From: Collinsella aerofaciens
GTDB taxonomy: Bacteria; Actinomycetota; Coriobacteriia; Coriobacteriales; Coriobacteriaceae
Direction of reading: 5' to 3'
Assembly: GCA_905213325.1 (NCBI GenBank)
Contig: CAJMHW010000005.1
Coordinates: forward strand, 1-63,605
DNA length: 63,605 bases
Below the pieces are notes generated by a model. It searched no databases. It had not been told where the DNA came from and saw nothing but the letters and a program-made list of their open reading frames with translations. Below are positions 41,309 through 50,979 of this stretch, in pieces; the first letter of the stretch is position 1, and every line of letters starts with the position of its first letter. The position numbers and the translations under genes are program-made.

Positions 41309-42691
41309 ATGGCTGACACCGTATCTAAGCACATTGACATGACCACCGGCTCGCTGTGGCGCAATATCCCCCTGTTCGCCTTCCCCGTGGCCGCCACGAG
41401 CATCTTGGAGCAGCTGTCGAACCTCATCGCCACGGTCATCATCGGTAACTTCTCGGGCGACCAGGGAACCCTCGCCATGGCAGCGGTCGGCTCCAATGTT
41501 CCGCTTACCAGTCTTATGCTCAACCTGTTTATTGGCATGTCGCTTGGCTCCAACGTGGTCATCGCCAACGCCATCGGCCGCAACGATCAGAACATGGTCA
41601 AACGCGCCGTCCATACCTCGATTTTAATGGCGCTCGTGGGCTTTGTCGTCATCGCCCTGGGCGAGGTCTTTGCCGAGCCCATGCTCGCCGCGCTCAACGT
41701 TCCCGCCGAGACCATGCCGCTCGCTTCACTCTACCTACGTGTCTTTTTGCTCAGCATGCCCTCGATTTTGCTCTACAACTTTGAGGCCGCGATTTTCCGC
41801 TCCGTCGGCATCACCCGCATGCCGCTGCAGGCGCTTGCCGTGTCCACCGTCCTCAACATTGGCCTGGACCTCATCTTTGTCCCCGTACTCCACTGGGGCG
41901 TCGCGGGCGTCGCCATCGCCACCGCCATCGCCTACACCGTCAGCGCCGCTACGCTCTTTATTCGCCTGCTCAAGACCGACTCCGTCGTCCGCGTCACCCC
42001 GCGCGACCTGGCTATCGACCCCGTCGCCCTCAAGCGCATCGTTAAGATCGGCCTGCCCGCCGGCATCCAAAGCGCTGTCTTTGCCGTCGCCAACATCATC
42101 ATCCAGTCCGCCATCAACAGCCTGGGCACCGAGGTCATGGCGGCATCGAGCGCCGCCATGAGCCTGGAGTACGTGTGCTACAACCTGCTCAACAGCTTTA
42201 GTCAGGCTTGCACCACCTTTGTGGGACAAAACCACGGTGCCCGCCAGATCGACCGTTGCACCAAGACGCTCAAGGTCTGCCTAGTCGAAGGCGGTATCGT
42301 CGCGCTCACCACGATTATCGTTATTGTTGGCCTGGGGCGCGAGATCTTGTCGCTGTTCAACAGCGATCCCAACATCGTCTCGATCGGCTATATCCGCGTA
42401 TGTTCGATCTTCCCGGCGTACGCCTTTAGCATGTTCTACGAAAACATGTCGGGCTACCTGCGCGGCTTTGGTATCTCGCTCACGCCCGCCCTCATCACCA
42501 TGATCTGCGTCTGCGGCATCCGCTTCTACTGGGTGTTCTGCGTGTTCCCGCACTTCCGCACCTTTGCGAACATCATGATGGTCTACCCCATCAGCCTGGG
42601 CACCACGGCGTTCTTTATGGTCGTAGCGGTATTGCTCTGCCACCCGGCACGCACCTATCGCGCCACCCAAGCCAAAGCGACAGCCCGCTAA
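41309..42691 (+). CDS. MATE-family multidrug/Na+ (or H+) antiporter
   Basis: A 460-residue protein with 12 predicted helices in two homologous halves (about 15-225 and 235-445). MATE traits are FAFPVAATSILEQLSNLIATVIIG at the start, FIGMSLGSNVVIANAIGR and SLEYVCYNLLNSFSQACTTFVGQNHGA in the second half. It should export cationic drugs or metabolites. ATG 41309 has a weak ribosome site (AGAGCAT). It is flanked by repeat B1. Confidence 0.9.
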   Translation: MADTVSKHIDMTTGSLWRNIPLFAFPVAATSILEQLSNLIATVIIGNFSGDQGTLAMAAVGSNVPLTSLMLNLFIGMSLGSNVVIANAIGRNDQNMVKRAVHTSILMALVGFVVIALGEVFAEPMLAALNVPAETMPLASLYLRVFLLSMPSILLYNFEAAIFRSVGITRMPLQALAVSTVLNIGLDLIFVPVLHWGVAGVAIATAIAYTVSAATLFIRLLKTDSVVRVTPRDLAIDPVALKRIVKIGLPAGIQSAVFAVANIIIQSAINSLGTEVMAASSAAMSLEYVCYNLLNSFSQACTTFVGQNHGARQIDRCTKTLKVCLVEGGIVALTTIIVIVGLGREILSLFNSDPNIVSIGYIRVCSIFPAYAFSMFYENMSGYLRGFGISLTPALITMICVCGIRFYWVFCVFPHFRTFANIMMVYPISLGTTAFFMVVAVLLCHPARTYRATQAKATAR

Positions 42692-42718
42692 ACACCGCAC
42701 TCAACGCCACGCCAGTCA

Positions 42719-43585
42719 TTAATTGACAATATGTGAGCTCATGTAGTCGATAAAGCGCCTCGTGGCGATAGGCATGGTGTCCCAACTGCGCCAGGCTGCC
42801 ACTACGTCGCGCGAGGGGGCGTGCACGATGGGCCGCACGCGAATATCGGCTCGCATGCCCTCAACGGTACGGCGATATAGCATGCTCACGCCTAGGCCCT
42901 CCTCCACCATCGCCATGATGGTGTAGTCGTCGGTCACCTCACTCGTCACATACGGCGACAGGCCATGCGCAGCAAATGCATCGAGCACCAGGCTCTGTTC
43001 GCCCTCATCCAGCAGCACAAACGGCTCGGACGCCAGGTCGGCGAGTGTCACCTTTTCCTTTGCCGTCAGTGGATGCGCGGCCGGCAATAATGCTACCAAC
43101 TCGTCGTGATAGACCACGCGCTTCTCGAGACCAGCGGTAAACCCGCGTGCCGTAAAGCAAAAGTCAACCACGCCATCGTGCACCCACTGGGCGTTGCGCG
43201 TGTAATCGCCCTGCTTGAGGGTAAAGTGCACGCCCGGATGCAGGGCCCCAAAGTCGCGGATCACGCGCGGCAACACGGTTCGACTCACGTTGGTAAACGT
43301 CGCAATGCGAATATCGGTCGACGAAAGCCCCAGCAGCTCCTGGCGCTTGCCCTCGAGCTCGGCCTCGGCAGTCACGATCTGGCGCAGGTACGGCAGATAT
43401 TGTTTACCGTCGCGCGTAAGCGTAACGCCCTGCTTTCCGCGCTCGATAAGCGTGGTACCCAGCTCGCGCTCGAGCGCTTTGACGGCCTGGCTCACCGCAC
43501 TTTGCGTATAGCCCAGCTCGTCCGCCGCACCCTTAAGACTGCCGCGATCGACCACCATACAAACAATCTGATACCGCGATGTCAT
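42719..43585 (-). CDS. LysR-family transcriptional regulator
   Basis: A 288-residue LysR protein with HTH GSLKGAADELGYTQSAVSQAVKALERE and an effector domain. Its C-terminal half (DDYTIMAMVEEGLGVSMLYRRTVEG) is similar by eye to the LysR at 4729 (DDYAIMAMVEDGLGVSILPALILRR), so the two regulators are probably paralogs. Divergent from an EamA gene, which is the likely target. Confidence 0.9.
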   Translation of the reverse strand: MTSRYQIVCMVVDRGSLKGAADELGYTQSAVSQAVKALERELGTTLIERGKQGVTLTRDGKQYLPYLRQIVTAEAELEGKRQELLGLSSTDIRIATFTNVSRTVLPRVIRDFGALHPGVHFTLKQGDYTRNAQWVHDGVVDFCFTARGFTAGLEKRVVYHDELVALLPAAHPLTAKEKVTLADLASEPFVLLDEGEQSLVLDAFAAHGLSPYVTSEVTDDYTIMAMVEEGLGVSMLYRRTVEGMRADIRVRPIVHAPSRDVVAAWRSWDTMPIATRRFIDYMSSHIVN

Positions 43586-43650
43586 CGTGCCTCCACATCA
43601 ATGCAGCCGTAAAACGTTTTGTCAGCGCTTTTCGCGCCTACTTTAGCATT

Positions 43651-43668
43651 TCTTAATCATACTGAAGA
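43651..43668. promoter_or_regulatory. Weak LysR-type dyad (TCTT-N10-AAGA)
   Basis: A short inverted repeat between the divergent LysR and EamA genes. Only four-base arms, so evidence is weak; it is listed because its position matches the stronger dyad at 5659 in the other LysR/EamA pair. Confidence 0.3.
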
Positions 43669-43743
43669 TACATTCGCTTTACTACATCCACATCTGGGAG
43701 CAGAATCCTTTGTACGAAACCGTTCTGTAACAAAAGGAGTCCC

Positions 43744-44646
43744 ATGGATCGCAAAAAAGCAATCGCGCTCTCATTTTCCGTTCCCGTCGCATGGGGCTTT
43801 TCGTACCCTCTCATGAAGATCGGCATGGACAGCATGAACGCCACGAGCATCGTCGCGCTACGCTGCATCATCGCCTTTGTGGTCTGCCTGCTGCTCTTCC
43901 ACAAGCGCGCGTTCCGCATCAACCGCGACCTTATGGTTCGCGCCGCCATCATCGGCGCCATCATGGCAACCGAGCTCACCTGCATGTGCCTGGGCTCCAG
44001 TCTCACCTCTGCCTCCACTGCCGGCTTTTTGCAGAGCCTGACGGTCGTGATCGTGCCGTTTGCCAACGCCGCCCTGCTGCGCCGCGCCCCCGAGCGCAAA
44101 GTGCTCATCGGCACCGCCATCGTCACCTGCGGCATGTTGCTGCTCTCGGGCACCGACTTCACCAGCCTGAATCCGGGCGCGCTCATCATGCTGCTCTCCG
44201 CTTTTATCTATGCCGGCCACATTATCGTAGCCAAGCGCTTTGTCGAAGATGTCGACCCGCTGTCCCTGGGCGTTTGGCAGTTGAGCTTTGGCGGCCTGTT
44301 CTCGGGCATTGCCGCATGCGTCTTTGGCGGTTTCACACTTCCCAGTACGCCCAGCGAGATCGTGGTCGTCGTTGCCCTCGCGCTCATCTGCTCTGCCTAC
44401 GGTTTTATCACCCAGACGCTCGTGCAGCCCCACGTGCCCGCCGAGACCACCGGCTTCGCCTTCTCGCTCGAGCCAGTCTGCTCCGCCGTCTTCTCGTTCT
44501 TCCTGGTCGGCGAGGTCCTGAGCCCCATCGCCTTCTTTGGCGCCGCCCTCATCCTCACCGGCGTCATGGTGGCAACCGTCGAGCTTCCGCGCCTCCGCGC
44601 ACATGGACAGGCTCGCATGGCAGGAGCACCCGAGCAAGCCTCGTAG
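43744..44646 (+). CDS. EamA/DMT-family transporter
   Basis: A 300-residue transporter with ten helices in two EamA halves. The start WGFSYPLMKIGMDSM and later FSLEPVCSAVFSFFLVGEVL are family marks. It exports an unknown small molecule. ATG 43744 follows AAAAGGAGTCCC. It has the same LysR-facing arrangement as the gene at 5705. Confidence 0.88.
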   Translation: MDRKKAIALSFSVPVAWGFSYPLMKIGMDSMNATSIVALRCIIAFVVCLLLFHKRAFRINRDLMVRAAIIGAIMATELTCMCLGSSLTSASTAGFLQSLTVVIVPFANAALLRRAPERKVLIGTAIVTCGMLLLSGTDFTSLNPGALIMLLSAFIYAGHIIVAKRFVEDVDPLSLGVWQLSFGGLFSGIAACVFGGFTLPSTPSEIVVVVALALICSAYGFITQTLVQPHVPAETTGFAFSLEPVCSAVFSFFLVGEVLSPIAFFGAALILTGVMVATVELPRLRAHGQARMAGAPEQAS

Positions 44647-44734
44647 ACCCCACTCTTCATACAGCCGCGGCATAAAGGCAACCGGTGCGCCTTTACAATA
44701 GATGCCAACAGAGCATCTGACGTAAAGGAGCCCC

Positions 44735-45460
44735 ATGGACGCCGCGACCCGCGACCGCAACATAGCAACTTGGTTGGGCGATGCACCGCAGCCGGTACGT
44801 GACACTACGAACCAGCTGCTCGAGCGCATCGCCCTTTTGCGTGCCGAGCAGACTATCTACCCGGCACAAGACGACATCCTCAATGCCCTCGCCTACACGC
44901 CGGCCGACCAGGTCAAGGTTGTCATCTTGGGTCAAGACCCCTATCACGGACCCAACCAGGCCATGGGGCTGTCGTTCTCGGTCCCCGCGACGCAAACCAA
45001 GTTGCCGCCGAGCCTGCGCAACATCTACAAGGAACTCAATGCCGATCTGGGTTGTCCCATTCCCGCCACAGGAGATTTAACGCCATGGGCACAACAGGGC
45101 GTCCTGCTTCTCAACACTACGCTCACCGTGCGCGAGCATGCCGCGAACTCGCACGCCAAGCTGGGCTGGAGCACGCTCACCGACTACGTTATCGAACGCT
45201 GCTGCCAGCTGCCTCAACCGGTTGTCTTTTTGGCATGGGGCCGCTTTGCCCAGCAGATGGTCGAGGGCAAGCTCGTCGCAACTGACGCGGGCAAGGCAAC
45301 CGACAAGTTCTGTCTGGCCTCCACGCACCCCTCGCCGCTTTCGGCCAATCGTGCCACGGCAGAACTCCCCGCCTTTATGGGGTCGCGTCCCTTCTCGGCA
45401 GCCAATCGGCTACTCGAACAGCACGGCTCGACCCCCGTCAACTGGACTTGCCTCGGCTAA
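44735..45460 (+). CDS. ung: Uracil-DNA glycosylase
   Basis: A 241-residue family-1 UDG that removes uracil from DNA. The water-activating loop GQDPYHG (near 68), the Leu-intercalation loop HPSPLSA near 197 and the uracil-binding LLLNTTLTV (Asn) are intact. ATG 44735 follows AAAGGAGCCCC. Single gene with its own terminator. Confidence 0.95.
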   Translation: MDAATRDRNIATWLGDAPQPVRDTTNQLLERIALLRAEQTIYPAQDDILNALAYTPADQVKVVILGQDPYHGPNQAMGLSFSVPATQTKLPPSLRNIYKELNADLGCPIPATGDLTPWAQQGVLLLNTTLTVREHAANSHAKLGWSTLTDYVIERCCQLPQPVVFLAWGRFAQQMVEGKLVATDAGKATDKFCLASTHPSPLSANRATAELPAFMGSRPFSAANRLLEQHGSTPVNWTCLG

Positions 45461-45475
45461 AAATCGATACATCAA

Positions 45476-45509
45476 AAACGCGCCCGACGGCTTTCCATCG
45501 GGCGCGTTT
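45476..45509. terminator. Bidirectional terminator between ung and the SDR gene
   Basis: Perfect 12-bp arms AAACGCGCCCGA/TCGGGCGCGTTT with a 10-base loop, with A-rich and T-rich flanks. Confidence 0.85.
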
Positions 45510-45510
45510 C

Positions 45511-46191
45511 CTATTCGGGCCAAATAAATTGCGTGCGGCCGGCCTCGCCGCCATCGATCAACAGACTCTGTCCGGTCATAAACCGGTTGGTCACGCCCAC
45601 AAAGTAGATCCACTCGGCGATCTCTTGGGCGGTGGCCCAGCGTTTAAGCGGCGTGAGCTCCATAATCTGATTCCACAGGCGCTCGTCTTCCATCACGCAA
45701 CGGTTGAGCGGCGTGATAACGCCGCCCGGGTCCACACTGTTGGCGATGGCCTGCGGCGCCAGGCGGTTTGCAAGGTTCTTGGTGTAGGCGATAACGCCGC
45801 CCTTGCTGGCAGCATAGGCAGGAAACTCCGATCCCGTATGCCCGCTCGCCGACCCCACATTGACCACGGATTTGATAGCGGGCGCCGGCTTGGCGGCAAG
45901 CCCCTCCCCCGCAAAGGCGTAGCGCTCGGTCACGTTGATGGTGCCATACAGGTTGGCGGCGATGTCATCGGCCGAATCCTGCGTACCGGCAACGTTCACG
46001 ATCACCTGGGGTTCAAGGTCGCCTGGAAACGAGCCCGGCTCGCGGACATCAACGATCAGATGGCGGTAGCGCTCGTGTTCGACCGCCGCCGGCAGCAGAT
46101 CAAAGCCCACAACCTCGTGGCCCTCGTCCAAAAAGCGCTGCACGCATGCGGCTCCGATACCGCCCGAAGCGCCCGTGATCAAAACCCGCAT
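45511..46191 (-). CDS. SDR-family oxidoreductase
   Basis: A 226-residue short-chain dehydrogenase. The NAD(P) loop TGASGGIG (6-13), NVAG, catalytic Ser in GSASG, YAASKG (Tyr/Lys) and the IDGG near the end are present. It most resembles 3-oxoacyl-ACP or 3-alpha-type reductases. Hydroxysteroid dehydrogenase activity, which gut Collinsella possess, is a possibility but cannot be decided from these motifs. It is 9 bases downstream of the transporter gene and probably in its operon. Confidence 0.88.
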   Translation of the reverse strand: MRVLITGASGGIGAACVQRFLDEGHEVVGFDLLPAAVEHERYRHLIVDVREPGSFPGDLEPQVIVNVAGTQDSADDIAANLYGTINVTERYAFAGEGLAAKPAPAIKSVVNVGSASGHTGSEFPAYAASKGGVIAYTKNLANRLAPQAIANSVDPGGVITPLNRCVMEDERLWNQIMELTPLKRWATAQEIAEWIYFVGVTNRFMTGQSLLIDGGEAGRTQFIWPE

Positions 46192-46200
46192 ACTTGCTCC

Positions 46201-46923
46201 TTAGGCGGTTGCGTGGCGCTCGAGGTACTCGGAACCCACATTCTCGCGCTCCCAGCCGCGCACGACCTTGTAGCCCACGGGGCTCAGGAAGACCTCGCAC
46301 AGCAGCTCGGCAACAGCGCCCGTCAGCGAGCACATGAGGACTTGCACCCAGGTCCAGCCGAAGAACGTGTGGCTCACCACAATAGCAAAGACCAGATTGT
46401 CGATAAACTGGCCAACACCCGTGGACACATAGGAGCGGAAGGCGAAGCTCGCAAAGTTATTCTTTTTGAGCATGCGGCCGAGCGACTGGTTGAGCGTGGA
46501 GTTAACCACGGCAGAAACGAGCATTGCCAGCGAAGAGCCCAGCACCACGTACCAGGTGCCGCCGATGGTGGCGTTAAGGGCGGTGTTGACCTCGATCATG
46601 CCGGTGTCGTAGTAGGCGCCCCACATACCGGGCGTGAGCGAGCATGCCCAAAAGCACAGGCTCACGGCCAGGTTGACCAGCAGCGCGAGGATAGAGATTT
46701 TGATGGATGCCTTGGCGCCAAAGCGCTTGCAGATCATGTCCTGGCACAAAAACGAAACCCAGCTCACCACAAAGCCGCAATCGAGTGCCAGATACGGCAG
46801 GCTGATAAGCTCTTTGTTGGCCAGCAGGTTCATCATGATGACGCTCACGAAAAACAGCGAAACCGTTGCCGCGGGAATGCTCCGCAGCAGGACCTTGTAG
46901 TCCTCCATGACCTTCTTGATCAT
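46201..46923 (-). CDS. yhhQ: VUT/YhhQ-family queuosine-precursor transporter
   Basis: A 240-residue membrane protein with six or so helices. The YhhQ family has a conserved early Asn (FFVSVIMMNLLANK) and aromatic/acidic residues such as FLCQDMICKRFGAKAS, and QFIDNLVFAIV in the second half. Members import queuine or preQ0/preQ1. ATG 46923 follows AAAGGAG. A compact hairpin-plus-tail structure in the leader could be a preQ1-like element (listed separately). The SDR gene follows in the operon. Confidence 0.85.
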   Translation of the reverse strand: MIKKVMEDYKVLLRSIPAATVSLFFVSVIMMNLLANKELISLPYLALDCGFVVSWVSFLCQDMICKRFGAKASIKISILALLVNLAVSLCFWACSLTPGMWGAYYDTGMIEVNTALNATIGGTWYVVLGSSLAMLVSAVVNSTLNQSLGRMLKKNNFASFAFRSYVSTGVGQFIDNLVFAIVVSHTFFGWTWVQVLMCSLTGAVAELLCEVFLSPVGYKVVRGWERENVGSEYLERHATA

Positions 46924-46930
46924 TATGTAC

Positions 46931-46985
46931 TCCTTTGGTTTTAGGTTTAACGAGCAGGATATCGGACCCGAACTGCTCGGACGCC
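46931..46985 (-). ncRNA. Candidate preQ1-like pseudoknot in the yhhQ leader
   Basis: On the minus strand a 7-bp hairpin CGAGCAG/CTGCTCG with loop containing GGGT is followed by an A-rich tail TTAAACCTAAAACC that runs into the AAAGGAG ribosome site. GGGT in the loop can pair with ACCT in the tail, an H-type pseudoknot shape like preQ1-I riboswitches. The sequence is not a confident consensus match; the gene context (queuosine-precursor transporter) is the main support. Confidence 0.35.
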
Positions 46986-47043
46986 CCGGTCTTGAGACGA
47001 CGGTGGGTATAATAGCCGCTCACACGGCATAAGGCAAGCAAAC

Positions 47044-47073
47044 GGCGCGGCAGCCCCGCAGGGCCACCGCGCC
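47044..47073 (-). terminator. Terminator hairpin of prfC
   Basis: Stem GGCGCGG/CCGCGCC enclosing a further GCCCTGCGGGGC hairpin-like core, 7 bases after the prfC stop. Confidence 0.65.
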
Positions 47074-47079
47074 GATGCG

Positions 47080-48693
<1,614 letters not shown>

Positions 48694-48830
48694 GCGGATC
48701 CTTTCTTGCATTGAGTGCATTACGTCGTTGTAACCGCATTATTGTAGCCGTGAAATCCCGCTCTAGGGCACCTATCAGGACAAATTCATCAGTTGGGGCC
48801 TGGGCGGCCGGTCCAATCCGCATTTGCCTC

Positions 48831-48881
48831 TTGCAGAACTGTGCATAGTGTATATATACTGTACTTACCGGTTATATACAC
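48831..48881 (+). promoter_or_regulatory. Promoter and GntR operator of the ABC exporter operon
   Basis: TTGCAG (48831) and TATACT (48855) are spaced by 18 bases. Perfect 9-bp arms GTGTATATA (48848) and TATATACAC (48873) overlap the -10 box. This is where a YtrA-type GntR repressor would block transcription. Confidence 0.65.
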
Positions 48882-48908
48882 GTGTAGCCCATCAGCTAAG
48901 GAGCCGCT

Positions 48909-49289
48909 GTGGACATCATCCTATCCAATTCGAGCGATAAGCCCATCTACGAACAGATATCCTCGCAGGTCAAAGCTCAGATCCTATCGGGCACGCTCGC
49001 TGCGGGAGCCAAACTCCCCAGTATCCGTGCACTCGCGAGCGATCTTGGCGTGAGCGTCATCACCACAAAGCGCGCCTACGCCGACCTGGAGCAGCTCGGG
49101 TTTATCTGCACCGTGCAGGGCAAGGGCTGTTTTGTCGCCGAGGGCAACCAGGAGCTCTTGCGCGAAAACCAGCTCTGCCATATCGAAGAGCTGCTTGCGA
49201 AAGCGGCGAGCCAAGCCGAAACCCTGGGTGTCACGCGCGACAAGCTGCACGAGATGCTCGACCTGGTAGCCCCCGAAACCATGCAGTAG
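48909..49289 (+). CDS. GntR-family regulator, YtrA subfamily
   Basis: A 126-residue short GntR protein. The winged HTH (SNSSDKPIYEQISSQVKAQI...KLPSIRALASDLGVSVITTKRAYADLE) fills residues 5-75 and is followed by a short helical dimerisation tail, without an effector domain, as in YtrA/PmtR. It starts at GTG 48909 after AAGGAG. Together with the two following genes it forms a regulator-ABC cassette. Likely autorepressor. Confidence 0.9.
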   Translation: MDIILSNSSDKPIYEQISSQVKAQILSGTLAAGAKLPSIRALASDLGVSVITTKRAYADLEQLGFICTVQGKGCFVAEGNQELLRENQLCHIEELLAKAASQAETLGVTRDKLHEMLDLVAPETMQ

Positions 49290-49312
49290 CCATCTGCAAG
49301 AAAGGCTATACC

Positions 49313-50194
49313 ATGCAATATTTGCTAGAAATCAAAGGTGCATCGCGCCATGTGAGCGATCGCTTTTCGCTGCGCGACGTCACGCTTGCCGTGGAGCCTG
49401 GCCAGATCGTCGGCTTTGTAGGCGCAAACGGTGCCGGCAAAACAACGACGATTCGCGCCGCGCTCGGGCTTATAAAGCTCGATGCCGGCGAGGTGCACCT
49501 GTTTGGGCAGCGCTGTGGCGCCGACGCGCCCGATGGGTCGCAACGCCATCTACGCTCCCGCGTCGGTCTTGTCCTGGACACGTGCCCCTTCCCCTCCACG
49601 CTCAAGGTGGGCCAGGTCGAGTCGCTCGTAGGCCCGGCGTACCCCACGTGGGACCGCGAAACGTTCGCCGGATTCATCAACCGATTTGGCCTCGATCCCA
49701 AGACAAAGGTCAAGGACCTCTCCCGCGGCATGGGCATGAAACTGCAGCTTGCCTGTGCACTCAGCCACAATGCCAAGCTGCTCGTTTTGGACGAAGCCAC
49801 CGCGGGCCTCGATCCCATGGCACGCGAGGAACTGCTTGATGAGCTGCTTGCCTTTGTCGCCGACGACCAGCACAGCGTGCTGCTCTCGAGCCACATTACG
49901 TCCGACCTCGATCGCACCGCCGACCGCGTCATCTGCATCGATAACGGCTCGATTGTGTTTGACCTGCCGCGCGAGGACATTACCGACCGCGCCGGCATCG
50001 CCCACTGCACCCAAGCGCTGGCCGCCGAGCTTATGACTTGCGTCGAAGGTGCCCATGCCGCCCGCCACGCCTATAGCGTGGACGTGCTCGTGCCCAACCG
50101 TCGCGAAACGCTCGAGGCCTTTCCCGAGATTCCCTGCGATCGGGCAACCATTGACGACTATCTGCGCCTCACGCTGAAAGGGGCTTCGAAATGA
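49313..50194 (+). CDS. ABC transporter ATP-binding protein
   Basis: A 293-residue ABC ATPase. Walker A GANGAGKTT, an unusual signature LSRGMGMK in place of LSGGQ, Walker B LLVLDEATAGLDP and the switch His are present. It resembles the YtrB/PmtA subfamily of ABC-2 exporters. A C-terminal extension of about 60 residues follows the nucleotide-binding domain. Overlaps the next gene by 4 bases (ATGA). Confidence 0.92.
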   Translation: MQYLLEIKGASRHVSDRFSLRDVTLAVEPGQIVGFVGANGAGKTTTIRAALGLIKLDAGEVHLFGQRCGADAPDGSQRHLRSRVGLVLDTCPFPSTLKVGQVESLVGPAYPTWDRETFAGFINRFGLDPKTKVKDLSRGMGMKLQLACALSHNAKLLVLDEATAGLDPMAREELLDELLAFVADDQHSVLLSSHITSDLDRTADRVICIDNGSIVFDLPREDITDRAGIAHCTQALAAELMTCVEGAHAARHAYSVDVLVPNRRETLEAFPEIPCDRATIDDYLRLTLKGASK

Positions 50195-50889
50195 AACGCG
50201 CCTTTATGTCCGAGCTCGCCATCGCTCGCACGCTCATCCCGAGCATTGCGGGCGTCGGCCTGTTCATCTTCGTCGTGCTAACCCTTGCCAACGCATCGGA
50301 CGGCGATTCCGGTATGAGCGCCGGCGCCTGCGCGGTCAGCGCCATGTCGCCCATCATAATCATGAACTCACTGGCTGGCTACGATAACCAAAACGGCTGG
50401 GAGCGCTATCGGGCAACGCTGCCGTTCTCGCGCAAAGACATCATCTGCGCACGCTACCTGTGCATTATTGCTTTCTCGGCCGTCATGGCATGCGCCGCCG
50501 TGCTTTTGAACATCATCGCCCTTCCGTTCTTCAACAGCGCGGGCGTGGCCTCGACAGGACAAACCATCTTTGAGATCGCAATTGCCTCGGCAGCATCGAT
50601 GCTCATCTCCCTCATGATGGTGTTCTTGGCACAGCCGCTGTTCTTCCGATTTGGACACATGGAGGCACTGCGCCTATCCGTTGGCCTGTTTGCCCTACTC
50701 GGATGCCTTACCATGGCAGCGCTGAGCTCCTCCAACCCCATCAGCAACTGGCTTATGTCGATTGCCGGGGCGAATCCCGATCCTGCCGTCCTTGGCTGTC
50801 TGTGTGCAGGAATTGCCGTACTGGCGCTCGCACTATGCGCAATCAGCTGCACCGTCAGCACCAAGGTTTATCGAGTACGCGATCTGTAG
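50191..50889 (+). CDS. ABC-2 type permease
   Basis: A 232-residue membrane protein with six predicted helices, of the ABC-2 permease type partnered with YtrB/PmtA-like ATPases. The N-terminus and NQNGWERYRATLPFSRKDI are typical of that group. It probably exports a peptide, drug or cell-wall-active compound with the upstream ATPase. ATG 50191 overlaps the ATPase gene stop. Confidence 0.85.
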   Translation: MKRAFMSELAIARTLIPSIAGVGLFIFVVLTLANASDGDSGMSAGACAVSAMSPIIIMNSLAGYDNQNGWERYRATLPFSRKDIICARYLCIIAFSAVMACAAVLLNIIALPFFNSAGVASTGQTIFEIAIASAASMLISLMMVFLAQPLFFRFGHMEALRLSVGLFALLGCLTMAALSSSNPISNWLMSIAGANPDPAVLGCLCAGIAVLALALCAISCTVSTKVYRVRDL

Positions 50890-50979
50890 CCACACGAGTC
50901 TCAATCCGCGAAGGACGCGATCGCCGCCCCTCCCCGCAAATCCGTGGCAAAGGGCATGTCCCCGGCGTGCGCCACTGTA

